Source: Heterobilharzia americana (taxonomy: Eukaryota; Platyhelminthes; Trematoda; Strigeidida; Schistosomatidae). Taken from it: 64,000 bases of DNA. The position numbers and the translations under genes are program-made. The stretch is from contig OX104127.1 of assembly GCA_944470555.2 (NCBI GenBank), positions 159,687,276 through 159,751,275 of the forward strand, written 5' to 3'. Under the pieces are notes generated by a model. It did not search any database. It saw only the letters and a list, made by a program, of their open reading frames with translations, and was not told where the DNA came from. Positions 20,746 through 32,478 of this stretch are shown here, piece after piece. Position 1 is the first letter of the stretch. Every line of letters begins with the position of its first letter.

Positions 20746-22597
20746 AATACATCTATAAGACCAGGTTTTCCAAAGGCAAGAGAAACATTCACAAGATTCA
20801 ATAAGTATGCTTGTAAGTTAGAATAAAACGTACTTTGTGGACCTGAATTTCATCCCATCCGAGACTCTCCAGGTGAATCTACCTGTATTCCTGTGAGCGC
20901 TAGTATTCCCAGTGAAATGCAACCAAGTCATATCTAGGGTTTGCTAATAGTTCGTTGGTAGCAATTAGTTAAGGTTGTTTTTAATCCTGGACAATCAGTC
21001 TCGCAAGTTGCTAATCCAATGTATCTCCTCCATCTGTGCATTTCACTTGCTTGCATGAAATGACTAACTGTCTAATTTCAACATTGTTCAAAATTGTGTG
21101 TGCCACAAATGTAATCCTATGAACCACATTTCTATCAACTACACTCCATTCTTCATTAGTAATGATTTTGTTTTGAGCGCTTATAGGTGACATTCAGCTC
21201 ATTTCATCTCACTATCTTACTTTAACATTTGCTGATCGCTTATTGGAGAGTAATCAGTTGCATATTGTCCATTCCAAAGTCCTGACTGAATTCAATGGGT
21301 GATTTTTCAATGTGGTCGTCATGGTCCATCATGGTATACTTTGACAGATGTTAATTGGTTATCGGCGATCATCAGAAAACACTGAATCTACGTGTCATGC
21401 TTGTTAATACTTGTCAGTAGCATGTATCCACAAGCTCAAGGGAACTGTTATCACCTCTCCCTCCTTGCAAAGATTTGAATGCGTATCACTCAATCCTATA
21501 GTCATAGACCTTACCTCTGAGCTATTCAAGCCATTATTGATCGTCTGTAGGGCTGAATTTGATAAAATGACTGGTTACTGGAGGGAGGTCAACTGTAGTC
21601 CGAACAGCTCACTGGTAACGTCTCTGACTGCATTAATGACGATAGAAGTTTGGATTTCTGAAGGAGTGCCAACATAGTCAAAACTTTTGTTTAGGGCGTC
21701 ATGACAACCACCTCTAAACAATCAGCACAGTAGGCTAGTATATTTTGTATCTAATCTTGGATGTATGTTCCTAATCACTAATCTATCCTTTTACCTAAAC
21801 TGTATTTAGTGCAAAGGATACCGATTCTTTATATCAATTGCTAACAGGGTAAGTTTATCACTTTTCAGTCATTTTAGTGAAAATGACTGTCGACTAGTAG
21901 TGAACTGCCATTACGATCCTTAATCAATAGTGATGCATCAAAAAATCGGCTTATACCATCCAACTGAAAAGTGACTCTTTTATTTACAGCACTCGTGGGC
22001 AGAATAGCATAAATTCAGTGCCAGAAAAGATGTTTTCAGTAGTTGTTTAGTTTCCATACCAGTGACTTGGGGCCACTAAAATATTCTTGTGCTAATGTCC
22101 GATCACTGAATGAGATAATCTTACTAATATAAGTAGTATTTGTATCGGCGAAGAAATTTTATCTGAAGGCAATCATTCCTTTAGATTTCAATGAATTGCT
22201 ATCTATTTATCTGCTCTCTTCATGTCGAATATAATGTATTGGCATATTAGCGTATTAGTGCAGTCTTAATCCTTAAAGTAGACATTAAGTGATTAAAAAT
22301 CTGTTTTACTGAATAAAATACAAGTTACTACCACGTGGTCATCAGTGGTCAACCAGTAGGTTACAGGTTTGAACGCCGCTTCATCTAACGAGGTTTGAGC
22401 AGCCAGGTAGTATCAATAGCCCTCACACCACAATAGGTGTGCTCAGAGTTGTTGAGTGTATTCCGATTTGACTCGATCTGGCCGGCAACGAAATCCTGTT
22501 CACATCACTTATTCAAAACATCACGCGATATTCAGGTATTCGTAATCATTATTTGATTAACTATCATCAGCTTACTAGTATCATTGGATATTTTGAG
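20746..22597. other. No recognised feature
   Basis: Mostly AT-rich unique-looking sequence. At 22330-22500 AGGTTTGAACGCCG is weakly like a B box and could mark another tRNA-derived repeat, but no second copy was found in the window. Confidence 0.4.
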
Positions 22598-22744
22598 ATG
22601 GTATTCATCACGGACTGAAATCAACTAGAGAACCACTGAAAACTTGGGAGTATTGGACAGCTGTTTCGTCCTAGTGTAGGACTGCTCAGTAGTGCGTATC
22701 CACAACCTCACTTGGGGTCGAACACAGGAACCCGCGCTGTACCG
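22598..22744 (-). mobile_element. SINE-B copy, left arm of an inverted pair
   Basis: Minus strand holds the tail (CACGGACTGAAATCAACTAG on the + strand), the hammerhead and part of the tRNA-like region. The core reads CUGAGCA: G8, a catalytic base, is C, so the ribozyme should be dead although GAAA and GUC remain. Confidence 0.7.
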
Positions 22745-22965
22745 CAAATTGATACAAGTTGGAAACTGTGGATCAATAAACTCTGAGACATTAGCTGGAT
22801 GATTAACTCGTTCTTCATGAGACCTGAAGGTTCTGAGAACGATTCGTAGGTAGATCATAGGTGAATACTGCTGAGGAGTCCTATACTAGGACGAAACAGC
22901 TGTCCATTGTTCCCAGTTTTTCAATGGTTCTCCAACTGTTGTCAGTTCGTGATGAATACGACCTC
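22745..22965 (+). mobile_element. SINE-B copy with core-intact hammerhead
   Basis: The + strand runs from AAATTGATACAAGTTGGAAA through a decayed tRNA-like part (GATTAACTCGTTC; ACCTGAAGGTTCTGAG) to the hammerhead at 22864-22911 and the tail TCTCCAACTGTTGTCAG. It faces the copy at 22598-22744 head to head. Confidence 0.75.
22864..22911 (+). ncRNA. Hammerhead ribozyme, SINE-B type, core intact
   Basis: CUGAGGA at 22871-22877, stem II GUCCU/AGGAC with loop AUACU (22878-22892), GAAA at 22893-22896, stem III inside ACAGCUGU, and the cleavage triplet GUC at 22902-22904. Stem I pairs AAUACUG (22864-22870) with CAUUGUU (22905-22911) with one mismatch. Stem II has one more pair than other copies (U-A closing the loop). 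Confidence 0.8.
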
Positions 22966-23519
22966 ATCAAGTATATGTTTTCTCTTGTGTTGAACAACTT
23001 AAGGTTTTCAGTCGGATTTTCCTGTGTTGAGTTTTACACTAGCTGAAAAACTATGTCTTAGTATAGTATACCTGTAAAATCTAACATAGTCATGTAGTGT
23101 TCGTAATTCGAAACAAAACTATCTGAAAGAATGAATTGCTTAAAATTATCACACTCTGAAAGACAGTCGAGAATAAGGATACCAATCATGAAAAAGATTC
23201 GAATTTAGATTACTGAAACAAAAGACGCTTGCTTAAATTCATCCAGTCATCAGATACTCCTCTATAATATTTAATTATGTATTCCATACAGTGAAGTCTT
23301 GAACATTTAACAGTAACGGTTCTGTATCATTAGTTATTATAAGTTAGACAAATATATTTCATGAATCATCAAAGCAACTGGAAAAATATAGGGAACTAAA
23401 GGTCAAAAACTCAAGATAGAGAGGGAGTTGAATAAGTGAATGAATATGGTGTGATTTTTTATCATTTTTTAAAAATAGTTAAATGTGACGATTATATGGA
23501 ACAAAAAAATATGAACATC
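22966..23519. other. No recognised feature
   Basis: AT-rich; nothing recognised. Confidence 0.45.
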
Positions 23520-23980
23520 ATTCAGACAAATATGATATGGTCGCTGGTTCGAATCCGACTGCGGTCCAGATTTTCATCTTCCTTTCAACCATCACTCAGT
23601 ACAAATATGATATCATTTGACGATCTGAAATAGTCGCAGTTTGGCAGACTTGTATTTATACTTGAAGGTGAAGTTAAAATTTGGACCGTTGCTGGATTCG
23701 AAATAGTGACCATTAGATTTCCAGCCCAGATATTCATTTCATTTCAATCACAAGGTGAAGATTTTTACCCAGACTACTATATGAATTCATGTGTGTGAAT
23801 TCCTTATAATTGGATTGGGATGAGTGAATGAAGTGAAATAAATATCTAGTCAGCTGTCAGATCTCGTACCTCAGTTGGTAGAGAATCTAGGCGGAAACCT
23901 AATGGTCCCTGGTTCGAATCCACTAGCGGTTCAAATTTTCATTTCACCAGTCATTACCAAATATAAAATTTGATATAGTG
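23520..23980 (+). mobile_element. SINE-C cluster, three copies
   Basis: Three tandemly placed, diverged copies. The first (23536-23640) starts at the B box GGTTCGAATCC and continues CAGATTTTCATCTTCC. The second (23677-23830) has GGATTCGAAATAG and CAGATATTCATTTCATTTCA. The third (23859-23980) keeps a full tRNA-like head: A box CCTCAGTTGGTAGAG and B box GGTTCGAATCC, followed by TTCAAATTTTCATTTCACC. No hammerhead motif is seen. The head does not close a cloverleaf, so it is not a tRNA gene. Confidence 0.6.
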
Positions 23981-24574
23981 ATAGGGATCAAGAGATATGA
24001 AACTGTTACGATAAAATAATAAAATGAATTGAAATAAGGAAGAGTTAGATGTATGAAACGCGGTCAAAAATGGTATATTAGTCTCATAGTATAAACCATT
24101 TGTGTTCACATAGACAACAAGCTAACTGCTCTTTCAGAGACTTGTTCATGAGGACTGAACAAGAAGTAAACAAGTCTACTCTTCGATAAATCACTTACTG
24201 AATCACATATAAGGTACGGACGGAGTGATTCATGTGACCCAATTATATTTACTTCAGTGCTTAATAAACATAATTTACATAACAGTATACATACTGGATT
24301 CCTTTCCTAGATCATTCCTCATTCTTGTAAGCTTAAGATCAATCTCAGGTTGGTTAGAATAGTCCACCTTTAAAAGCTGTCAAATAGGGAATAAATACAT
24401 CTGTTTTATTATAACCGATTTTCAACCACTTCACTGACAGTCTTCAACGGTTTGTTTCTGTCATCTCGACGACCCTAGCCAGGTAGTATACAGCAGCCTA
24501 CACATAACTCAGACAAAGAAGTAGAGAAGCATAGACTTCTTGGATTTTCAGTCATTTTATTTTGTTAATTTGTC
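23981..24574. other. No recognised feature
   Basis: AT-rich; nothing recognised. Confidence 0.45.
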
Positions 24575-25640
24575 GCTGACACTGACAAGATTCAGAGTCT
24601 TCTGAACACTTCGAGTAGCAATTTGACAATGTTTCAGATGCATTTTTCACAAACCAAATGCAATTTGTTACTCCAGCATTGGTCTTCAACGGTGCCACAA
24701 CTAACAATACAACGTGAAGTGGTTGAGTGTGTTGACCACTCCAATTACCTGGGAAGTGGGATCAACCCTGACCTGGAGGTTCACTGGCCACTGAAATCTC
24801 CACACGAACACAAAAGCCTCCGTTAGCTATCACCAACTCACGTCACCTGTGGCGCCACCATGATATCCGACTGTATATTAAGGGTCACGTGTACTGTACA
24901 GCAGTCCGCTCTATTCTACTGTATGGCTGTAAAACCAGCCACTGAAGGTGGAAGGCATGAGAAGGCTTCAGGTGTTGTTTGACAACCGTTTGCTTCGTAG
25001 TATAGACCGCATTCCGTGGTGTCGCCATGCGAGTAACACAGAAGTCAGGTGTAGGTGTGGAGTTTTAGGGAGGGAGAAGAGGTAACTCAGTTGATGTGGT
25101 TGTGAACCTTCATTGATTGAGATGGCTGGTTGGGACGTGTATCACGTATGCCTAGTCGCTGGTTGCCTGGTCACTCAATGTTGGCCAAAGTAAGTCCAGG
25201 CTGGTAAAAGGCTCAGGGCGACCAGACTAAAATATGGCACCAATGTATGAAATCCCCTGACTGTTGGTTTAAGCCATGTGAGGCGGTGCAGACTAGCCGG
25301 TTGGGGTCGGTGAGACAAGAGAACCCAGTGGTTGGAGACTGACTCTAGACGATATGGTTCAGAAGCGATGTCAGTGGTGCAGATGTTTCTCCACACACAT
25401 TATCCTCATCTTAACGATGCTATACCGAATCTCATCATTTCCTCATTCTTCCTTTTTCTCATTTAGTATTTTATATTTTTCTTGACCGAATTTTCTTTTC
25501 TTTATCTTCCGCTTCACTGTCTTTTTACTTGATGTACTGATATAGGGTGTGGCAACTCGGACCGTTATCCAATAATGCCTGGTCCTATGCTGATTTGGGT
25601 GGATGAATTGTATAACTGTGATAGCGCTATAGCGATGAAA
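24575..25640 (+). mobile_element. R2 LINE 3' half, inverted twin of 6880-7925
   Basis: It encodes MHFSQTKCNLLLQHWSS and LGSGINPDLEVHWPL in frame, then the 3' region to GCTGATTTGGGTGGATGAAT. It is almost base-identical, inverted, to 6876-7920 and shares its frame breaks, but begins slightly later, so the YADD block is missing. Confidence 0.85.
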
Positions 25641-25871
25641 TACTTTGTTATTTTATGGGGAAGTTGCCTTATTGGTAGCATTTCTGTTAAAAGAAAATCT
25701 TTTTGAATAAATTACCGAACCCTTGCATCCGAATGAAATATAACTGTGAGTTAAAAATAAATACAAATGAGTTATTATCTTTTTTACCTTCACATTATAG
25801 TTTTACAGTTTAGCTTTTCCAGTAGGCATAAAATACTTAGTTTATCATTGGTTTGAGACTATGCATTCTCC

Positions 25872-25878
<7 letters not shown>

Positions 25879-25934
<56 letters not shown>

Positions 25935-25946
25935 TATATGTATATA
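25879..25946. repeat. (TA)n microsatellite
   Basis: About 68 bases of almost pure TA repeat with two late interruptions. It directly precedes a SINE-B copy. Confidence 0.95.
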
Positions 25947-25950
25947 TGTG

Positions 25951-26095
25951 ATTAAAAACTTGAGAGCACTGATCAACTGTTACGTTCTAGTGTTGGACTG
26001 CTCGACAGTGTTCACCCACGACCCACCTATGAGTCGAACTGAAGATCTTCAGCTCTTACGGAGGACGTATTAAGCATTTAGCTACTGGGAAGGTT
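25951..26095 (-). mobile_element. SINE-B copy, diverged, left arm of an inverted pair
   Basis: Minus strand sequence resembles the SINE-B hammerhead and tRNA-like region (AACGTAACAGTTGATCAGTG in place of GACGAAACAGCTGTCC...), with several core changes. It ends near the start of 26096-26244. Confidence 0.5.
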
Positions 26096-26244
26096 GGCAG
26101 CAAAAACCTGGATTTAATCCATCACTAAGTTGTTGGTGTATAAGTCTGAGAAGCTCCACACAAGAACGAAACACCTATCTAATGCCATCCGGTTTAAACC
26201 GATTCTCCAACATTTGTCACTCAGTCCGTGGTGAATACTAGCTT
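26096..26244 (+). mobile_element. SINE-B copy, diverged, right arm
   Basis: It keeps ACGAAACACC (GAAA of the ribozyme), TATC as cleavage region, and the tail TTCTCCAACATTTGTCACTC ending GGTGAATACTAG. CUGAGGA reads CUGAGAA and stem II is lost. Confidence 0.5.
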
Positions 26245-26740
26245 GCCCTTTGGATTCCTAGTAGCACGTCGCCATTTCACTCTGTTCTCTGCAGTCTCTT
26301 TAACATGGTGCCACGACTGCCCATAACCTTTCATCTCTTCCTTATACCATCTCCTTCATATCACTCTCGGACGCCCAACTCGTCGTTTCCCATGACAGTT
26401 CCATTCAATAGCTTGGCCTGGTATGTGGTCTCCCCAGACAGTCTTCTCAGTATATGCCCAATCCATCTCCATCACCATTTTCTTTTGCATATTGCTTCGT
26501 TGCAAGGCCAGCAATCCTTGTTGCTTATTCTTCCTGACCTGATCTGATCTTTAGTATTGAGTAAGCGTAGGTGACAGCTGTTCATGTATGTCTACGCTTT
26601 ATGGGAAATGCTTCTCGTAAAGCAACAAGTCTCTGAACCATTACATTGAGGCACTGACTTACTTAACTGAATTAGTGTTGAATAGCCGGATCTTGTTGTT
26701 TACGCTGAGTACAGTTTATGATTATTTCCTTGAAGAAACT
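26245..26740 (-). mobile_element. R1 LINE 3' region
   Basis: Leftward R1 sequence from near 26740 (region before LLYGSETW) to TTCCTAGTAGCACG (26265-26278), matching other R1 3' ends. It faces the + strand copy at 26845-27645, so the pair is inverted. The TAA tail is missing. Confidence 0.75.
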
Positions 26741-26844
26741 AGGAACAGACTTCAATGCAAAACGTTGGAATTGTTTATTTAAATTACGCTCAGATTCATA
26801 CATGTATGTAATTATAAACTATAAATTTAGTTTATCCTATATAA

Positions 26845-27645
26845 TTGACAGAAGAGGCAGATAAGATGGGACTTCAAGTGAACGCAGAGAAGAAAGAGGT
26901 GATGAAGATACCCAACAAACACCACCACCAACAACAACAAGCTCCAATCAACATTAATGGCCTCTTTCACCTGACTAGGCAGCATCGTTTCAAATGCAGA
27001 CAGCGGCACAGGCACAGACGAAGACGTCAAAGCAGCCAGCATCGGAAAGACAGAAAGGCAGGCCTTCAATAATCTGAAATCACCGTGGAGAGCTACTGCA
27101 CTCAGCACAAAGTGTGAACAACATCCGGATTTTCAACATCAATTCAGTCAAGTAAGTCAGTGCTGCTTGATATATAGTTAGTAAACTTGGCATGTCACGA
27201 AAAGCACTTCCAACAAACTACAGATATTCATCAATAACTGCCATCTACACTGGCTCGTTACTGAAGTTCAGATGGCCAGAATAATGAGAATAAGCAACAG
27301 GGAACTGTGACTGGCTGGTGACGAACCAATGAAGCAAGAAGCTGTCGCTGAACAAAAATGCAGAGTGAAGTGGAAGTGTAGATGGATTGGGCATACACTG
27401 CGAAGACCATTGAGGGACATCACGTGCCAGGCCAGACACTCGAGTGGAATCGAAAGGAGAAACGACGAGTTTGGCATCCGAGGTGAAGGTGACATGGAGG
27501 AGATCGTGCGAGGAAGAAATGAGAGGTTGTGGACAATCGTGTCGCCAGGTTGTGAAGAATGCAGAGAACAGGGTGTGATGGAGGCGTTCTACTGAATCCC
27601 TGTGTTCCACTAGGAAGCCAAGGGACAAATAATAATAATAATAAT
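26845..27645 (+). mobile_element. R1 LINE 3' half with TAA tail
   Basis: It encodes GLQVNAEKKEVMKIPNKHHH, then NGLFHLTRQHRF, KWKCRWIGHTLRRPLRDI and GDMEEIVRGRNERLW, and ends AAGGGACAAATAATAATAATAATGG. It shares private mutations with 31780-32460 (for example the LLYGSE block changed to TTGATATATAGTTAG), so the two come from one source copy. Confidence 0.85.
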
Positions 27646-28154
27646 GGTAATACATAATTGATCAAATTATTTTTTTATTCATTAGTCGTTCATGGTTCCA
27701 TGCATGTTTATAATTTCTCAAAAGTATTTCGATTTCATCATTCTCATGAATAACAAAAAAATCTTCTAAGAGTTGCACTGTATAACTGATGTTTCATTAT
27801 GTCTAAAATGCTGAAAACTTTGTGTAACTGAACAGTTGATTTGTCCTAAGTTCAGACTCCGTAACAGTACTTTATATTATCTCTACATTTCTAAGTGTTT
27901 AATGACCCTTTTCTTATTAAAGTTATCAATAATTCTTTTTATTATCATGTAATATGACTCGAAATATGCCTAATTAACTCTTCTAGACGTAACGCTAAAA
28001 ATCATTCTAACATGCATATGTAAATGAGTCGATTTGCAAAGAGAAATTATCTACCCTTCTCACACCCTTATTGCTAAAGAGCAGTCATCACCAATTTGTT
28101 AGTTCATTTACATTATCTAGAATGACATTGTTTATACAGCAGTATTACAATTAA
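27646..28154. other. No recognised feature
   Basis: AT-rich; nothing recognised. Confidence 0.45.
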
Positions 28155-28262
28155 TAAAGGACAGAGTCGACCGAGAAGTAATTTGGTAGTTGCTTCAACA
28201 CTACGGAATACCACAAACCTTTATCAATCTCATTCAACAACTATATGAAAAGGCCATATGTA
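28155..28262 (+). mobile_element. R1 LINE fragment (RT finger/palm)
   Basis: About 105 bases matching the R1 block that reads DREVIWQLLQHYGIPQTFIN followed by LIQQLYEKA; truncated on both sides and joined to a PLE tail. Confidence 0.7.
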
Positions 28263-28640
28263 GAAGTTTGGTATTCAGATCAGTCAGTCAGTAGTCAATA
28301 CATGTATAGACATAGACCCAATGTATCAATCAATGAGAAACATGATAAATGATAGAAAGGTCAGAAGTCAAGCAGAGGAACAGTCAATAGGAAAATCTAT
28401 ACAGTCAGTTAGTGACACAACAATCATACCAAACAACCAATCATACACAAACCAGTTCATCAGAGCAAGCTACCTAAATCACTCACTGAGAGATGGTGAC
28501 AGCTCAATTCATACCGAAATTAGTGTCGATGATGTCGTCTAGAAAGACGATGAAAGCTCCACGACTAGACAACCCAGCTCAGAGAACACAATACAACCAA
28601 GACTGAAGAAACAACGAACAGGAAAATCGATTGTCACTAC
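28263..28640 (+). mobile_element. PLE C-terminal and 3' region
   Basis: The + strand matches, in the same order, the 3' end of the PLE at 34798-35215 and 63535-63870 (both minus): YRHRPNVSINEKHDK-type sequence, NDRKVRSQAEEQSIGKSIQ and a downstream run ending CAACCCAGCTCAGAGAACAC. The frame 28321-28542 stays open but is only the tail of the element. Confidence 0.65.
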
Positions 28641-28746
28641 AAGTAAATAAATCTATAGTAGTTGTTCAAGTAGAAAAAAGAAATACAATAGTGATTCTCA
28701 GCACAACTACACATGATGAGAAAAAAAATGAATGAATATCTACTAT

Positions 28747-28903
28747 CCGGGAGTGACTTTAAAGGCTACCCTAGTAACTGCTGAAATGACCAATCAGGTT
28801 TCGATATTTCACATGGAAAATTACTTCTCCACAAAATAAAGGAATTGAATTGGTTGTTTTATCAGTTCCTAGGGTGGTCTTTAAAGTCACCCCACTCTCC
28901 GGA
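28747..28903. repeat. Inverted repeat, about 34-base arms
   Basis: The left arm CCGGGAGTGACTTTAAAGGC with TACCCTAG (28747-28774) is the reverse complement, with a few mismatches, of CTAGGGTGGTCTTTAAAGTC followed by ACCCCACTCTCCGG (28870-28903). The loop is about 90 bases. It sits downstream of a PLE tail. It may be a small foldback element or a PLE terminal structure. Confidence 0.6.
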
Positions 28904-29094
28904 CCTTATGTTACAATAAACAGATTGATGAGTGCAATCACAAATACAGCTATAAAAGAAACAGTAATATGTATTAGACCAAAGAAATGGTTTGAACCCA
29001 TGTCTGTTTTGTAATACTCGTATAATCTATGAGATGATAAAATAACATAAATTAGGGTATAAAATAAAGCCAATGATAGATTTTAGAAACACAC
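28904..29094. other. No recognised feature
   Basis: AT-rich spacer; nothing recognised. Confidence 0.4.
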
Positions 29095-29745
29095 AGCGGC
29101 GTATATATTATCAAGATTTGCCCAATCCATCTCCACTTCCTCCTGCATATTTGCTGCGTGATAGGTTCTTGGTTGGTTCGTTCCCAGAGCTCCTTGTTGC
29201 TTATTCTTTCTGGCAATCCATCTGATCTTCAGTAGCGAGCCAGCGTAAGCAGTTGTTGATGAATGTCTATAGTTTATTGGAAATCCCTTTCGTGACGCGC
29301 CAAGTCTCTGAACCACGACATGGAAACACTGACTTGACGTTGGTGTTGAAAATCCGTATCTTGTTTCGCATGCTGAGTGCAGAAGATCTCCACACTGGTT
29401 TCAGGCTAATGAACACCTGTCTTGCTTTTCCGATTCTGGCTGACTTTGACATCCTCGTCTGTGCCAGTGACGCCTGTAGTTGAGACAGTGCTTCCTAGAT
29501 AGGTGAAGGAGGTTACTTCCTTCTAGTTGCTCCCGTTGATGGTGATTGGAGTTTGTTGTTGCTGTTGGAGTTGTTGGTTGGGTATCTTCATCACTTCTGT
29601 CTTCTCTATATTCACCTGAAGTCCCGTCTTCGCTGCCCTGCCTCTTCTGCCAACCTGTTAGTTTTCGCCTGTAGGTCTTCAAGTTTATGTGACATCAGGC
29701 ACAAGTCATCGGCGAAATCCAAGTTTTCTAAGTTCTTTTCCGCAG
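29095..29745 (-). mobile_element. R1 LINE, in-frame catalytic-block subtype
   Basis: From right to left: LDFADDLCLMSHKLEDLQ (about 29725-29670), NSNHHQREQLEGSNLLHL-type sequence, ALSMRNKIRIFNTNVKSVFP, GSETWRVTKGISNKLQ and a WIARKNKQQGALGTNQ-type region. The catalytic FADD is intact and lacks the extra bases of the other subtype. Both ends are truncated. Confidence 0.8.
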
Positions 29746-30649
29746 TCCAGCGACGTTTTGATATAATATGCTTATATACAAAAATACCAATAAAGATAAA
29801 TATGGAAGCACTGAAGGGAAAATTAGAAAAGAAGGATGATATAAAAAATATATTACAAAAAGTAGAAAAAACTGTTTAGCAACAATATATTTCACAATTG
29901 AAGAAAAGTTCTATCAACAAAATGAATAAACTGGCCACAAATAGTAACCGACGTAAACATAAATTTTGGGGAATGAAATCCTCTAAAAACATATATATCC
30001 TAAGAAGAACAAGATATGTAATAGTGAAGAGGAAGTATTTCTTTTCAACAACTTCATTATCAAGCTGTACAGTGGTCGTATTTATACTCAATAAAGTAAC
30101 AGATAATTCCACTAAAAAAGAGACTTGCTCAGTCAATATGCAAAATATACAATCGGTGTCGGTGGTCGTGGTGGTGGTGTTGGTATTTGTTCAAGTGTAA
30201 GAGATAGAAAAAGGGTCATTGAAAAAGAAGGAACGAATCGATAACAAGTGGTGAGATAAGCGACAAGTGTCAAATAATTGTAAAACGGTGATAATTAAGG
30301 TGAAATATGCAAAATAAGTCAATGAATAAGGAATGAATTGATATTAACGAGTAAAATATGGGTCAAATGGCGTCAATGAAGTGAAAATTGGTGATAACGA
30401 TGATGATAATAATAAAAGAGAAGTATACCAAAGAGAACTGAAATTGACAAAATCAATAAAATGAGCTGTTAAGGTCCAACCTAGAGAAAGTGGTTTCACA
30501 AAATGTTTTTCAATGCAAAGTTTCGGTTTGCTGAACACTATCTAGTTTGGCTTACCAGAGGCCAGCAATAGAAAATCACTTCATCCATATGTGAACACTT
30601 TGTAGAATTGGGTCACTATCAGCACCTCGAGATTCACCCTTTAAAATAA
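29746..30649. other. No recognised feature
   Basis: Very AT-rich, low-complexity stretches (for example 30150-30200 GTGGT repeats). Long open frames on both strands here are low complexity and not called. Confidence 0.45.
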
Positions 30650-30732
30650 TTTACAAAGTTAAATTGAACTACTCCAAAGGTTTACGTTTCCACCACTTAT
30701 GCATAGCTGAAGCATTAGCTATACATGGACAG
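30650..30732 (+). mobile_element. PLE C-terminal tail fragment
   Basis: Reads GLRFHHLCIAEALAIHGQK, the conserved motif ending PLE proteins. It is joined directly to the R1 copy that starts at about 30733. Confidence 0.6.
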
Positions 30733-32460
30733 AAACCGACCACCACCTGCACTTCGTCGAGAAATACCGCCTGCAGCCACAGAACTACAAGTGAACACAA
30801 ATCCTCCAACAGAAGTCGGAGTCCTGAGCGCCATAATGCTACTGAAATACGGGAAAGCAGCAGGACCAGATGGAATTCCGCCAGAAGTACTGAGAACAGA
30901 CGCAGGAATAACAGTGGACATGCTCGCATCACTATTGCAGAAGGTCTGTAAGGAAGAGAAGGTACCTGCAGATTGGAAGAAGGGCTATCTTGTCAAACTC
31001 CTGAAGAAAGGCGACCTAAGTCTTTGCAAGAACTGGATCTGAATCATGCTCCTGTTCACCACAAGCAAAATATTAAGCCGCATCATCCTGGAGGGACTAA
31101 ATAATGCGCTTGATTCAAAACTACGACCAGAACAGGCTGGATTCAGGAAGTACAAATCATGTGCGCACCGAATTGCAACGCTACGCTACACATCCTCATA
31201 GAATAGAGTATAGAATGGAAGACAACCCTCTACCTCAACTTCATCGGCTTTGAAAAGGCCTTTGACAGCGTCGACCAAGAGGTAATTTGGCAGACAGCTG
31301 CTTCAGTACTACAGAATAACACAGACGTTTATCAATCTCATTCAGCAACCATATGAAAAGGCCACATGCGAAGTAATTCAAAAAGGGAAGCTCGGTGATG
31401 CTTTCGAAGAGAGGACAGGAGTAAGACAAGGCTGCCTACTATCACCAATGACCCTCTTCATTGTGGTTGACTGGATCATGCAGCAGATAAATGTGAAGAG
31501 CTGTGAGAAGATGGGCACACTCTGTTTAACCAATAAAAAGACCCCAGAAGAAGATTTGGATTTCGCCAACGATGGTGATTTATGTCTGACGTCTTGTCGC
31601 ACAAACTCGAAGACCTACAGGTGAAAACTAACAAGTTGACAGGAGAGGTAGGGCAGCGAAAACGGGACATCCTTCGAGTAAACGTTGAGAAGACGGCGAT
31701 GATGAAGATACCCAACTAACAACAGTATCAACAACAAGCAGAAATCACCATGAACCGGAGAAACTTAAAGCAAGTTGTCTCTTTCACCTGACTAGGCAGC
31801 ACTGTTTCAAATGCAGACAGCGGCACAGGCACAGACGAGGACGTCAAAGCAGCCAGCATCGGAAAGAGAGCAAGACAAACCTTCAATAATCTGAAATCAC
31901 CGTGGAGAGCTACTGCACTCAGCACAAAGTGTGAACAACATCCGGATTTTCAACACCAATTCAGTCAAGTAAGTCAGTGCTGCTTGATATATAGTTAGTA
32001 AACTTGGCATGTCACGAAAAGCACTTCCAACAAACTACAGATATTCATCAATAACTGCCATCTACACTGGCTGGTTACTGAAGTTGAGATGGCCAGAATA
32101 ATGAGAATAAGCAACAGGGAACTGTGACTGGCTGGTGACGAACCAATGAAGCAAGAAGCTATCGCTGAACAAATATGCAGAGTGAAGTGGAAGTGTAGAT
32201 GGATTGGGCATACACTGCGAAGACCATTGAGGGACACCACGTGCCAGGCCAGACACTCGAGTGGAATCGAAAGGAGAAACGACGAGTTTGGCATCCGAGG
32301 TGAAGGTGACATGGAGGAGATCGTGCGAGGAAGAAATGAGAGGTTGTGGGCAATCGTGTCACCAGGTTGTGAAGAATGCAGAGAACAGGGTGTGATGGAG
32401 GCGTTTTACTGAATCCCTGTGTTCCACTAGGAAGCCAAGGGACAAATAATAATAATAAAA
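30733..32460 (+). mobile_element. R1 LINE, longest + strand copy (RT to 3' tail)
   Basis: RT blocks in order: NRPPPALRREIPPAATELQV, LLKYGKAAGPDGIPPEVLR (30840-30897), VPADWKKGYLVKLLKKGDLS, LRPEQAGFRKYKSCAHRIAT, a NFIGFEKAFDSVDQEVIW-like block (about 31235-31290), ERTGVRQGCLLSPMTLFIVV, and DLDFANDGDLCLTS (31552-31590) with the subtype insertion. After a frameshift come NVEKTAMMKIPN, KWKCRWIGHTLRRPLRDT and the tail GGGACAAATAATAATAATAA (32439-32458). The endonuclease is missing. The element is RTE-like; enzymatic function is lost through frameshifts and stops. Confidence 0.9.
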
Positions 32461-32478
32461 ATATCCGTTGCAAAAAAA

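Noticed and set aside
21411..21677. 88-codon + frame as a gene
   Set aside because: No recognisable domain, weak start context, no splice partner, and length is not unusual for the base composition.
23859..23935. tRNA gene on the + strand
   Set aside because: A and B boxes are good, but the T stem (CCTGG against CCACT) and the acceptor stem do not pair, and the sequence continues into a repeated body.
23520..23980. CRISPR-like repeat array
   Set aside because: Copies are long, diverged, unevenly spaced and tRNA-derived, and the genome is eukaryotic.
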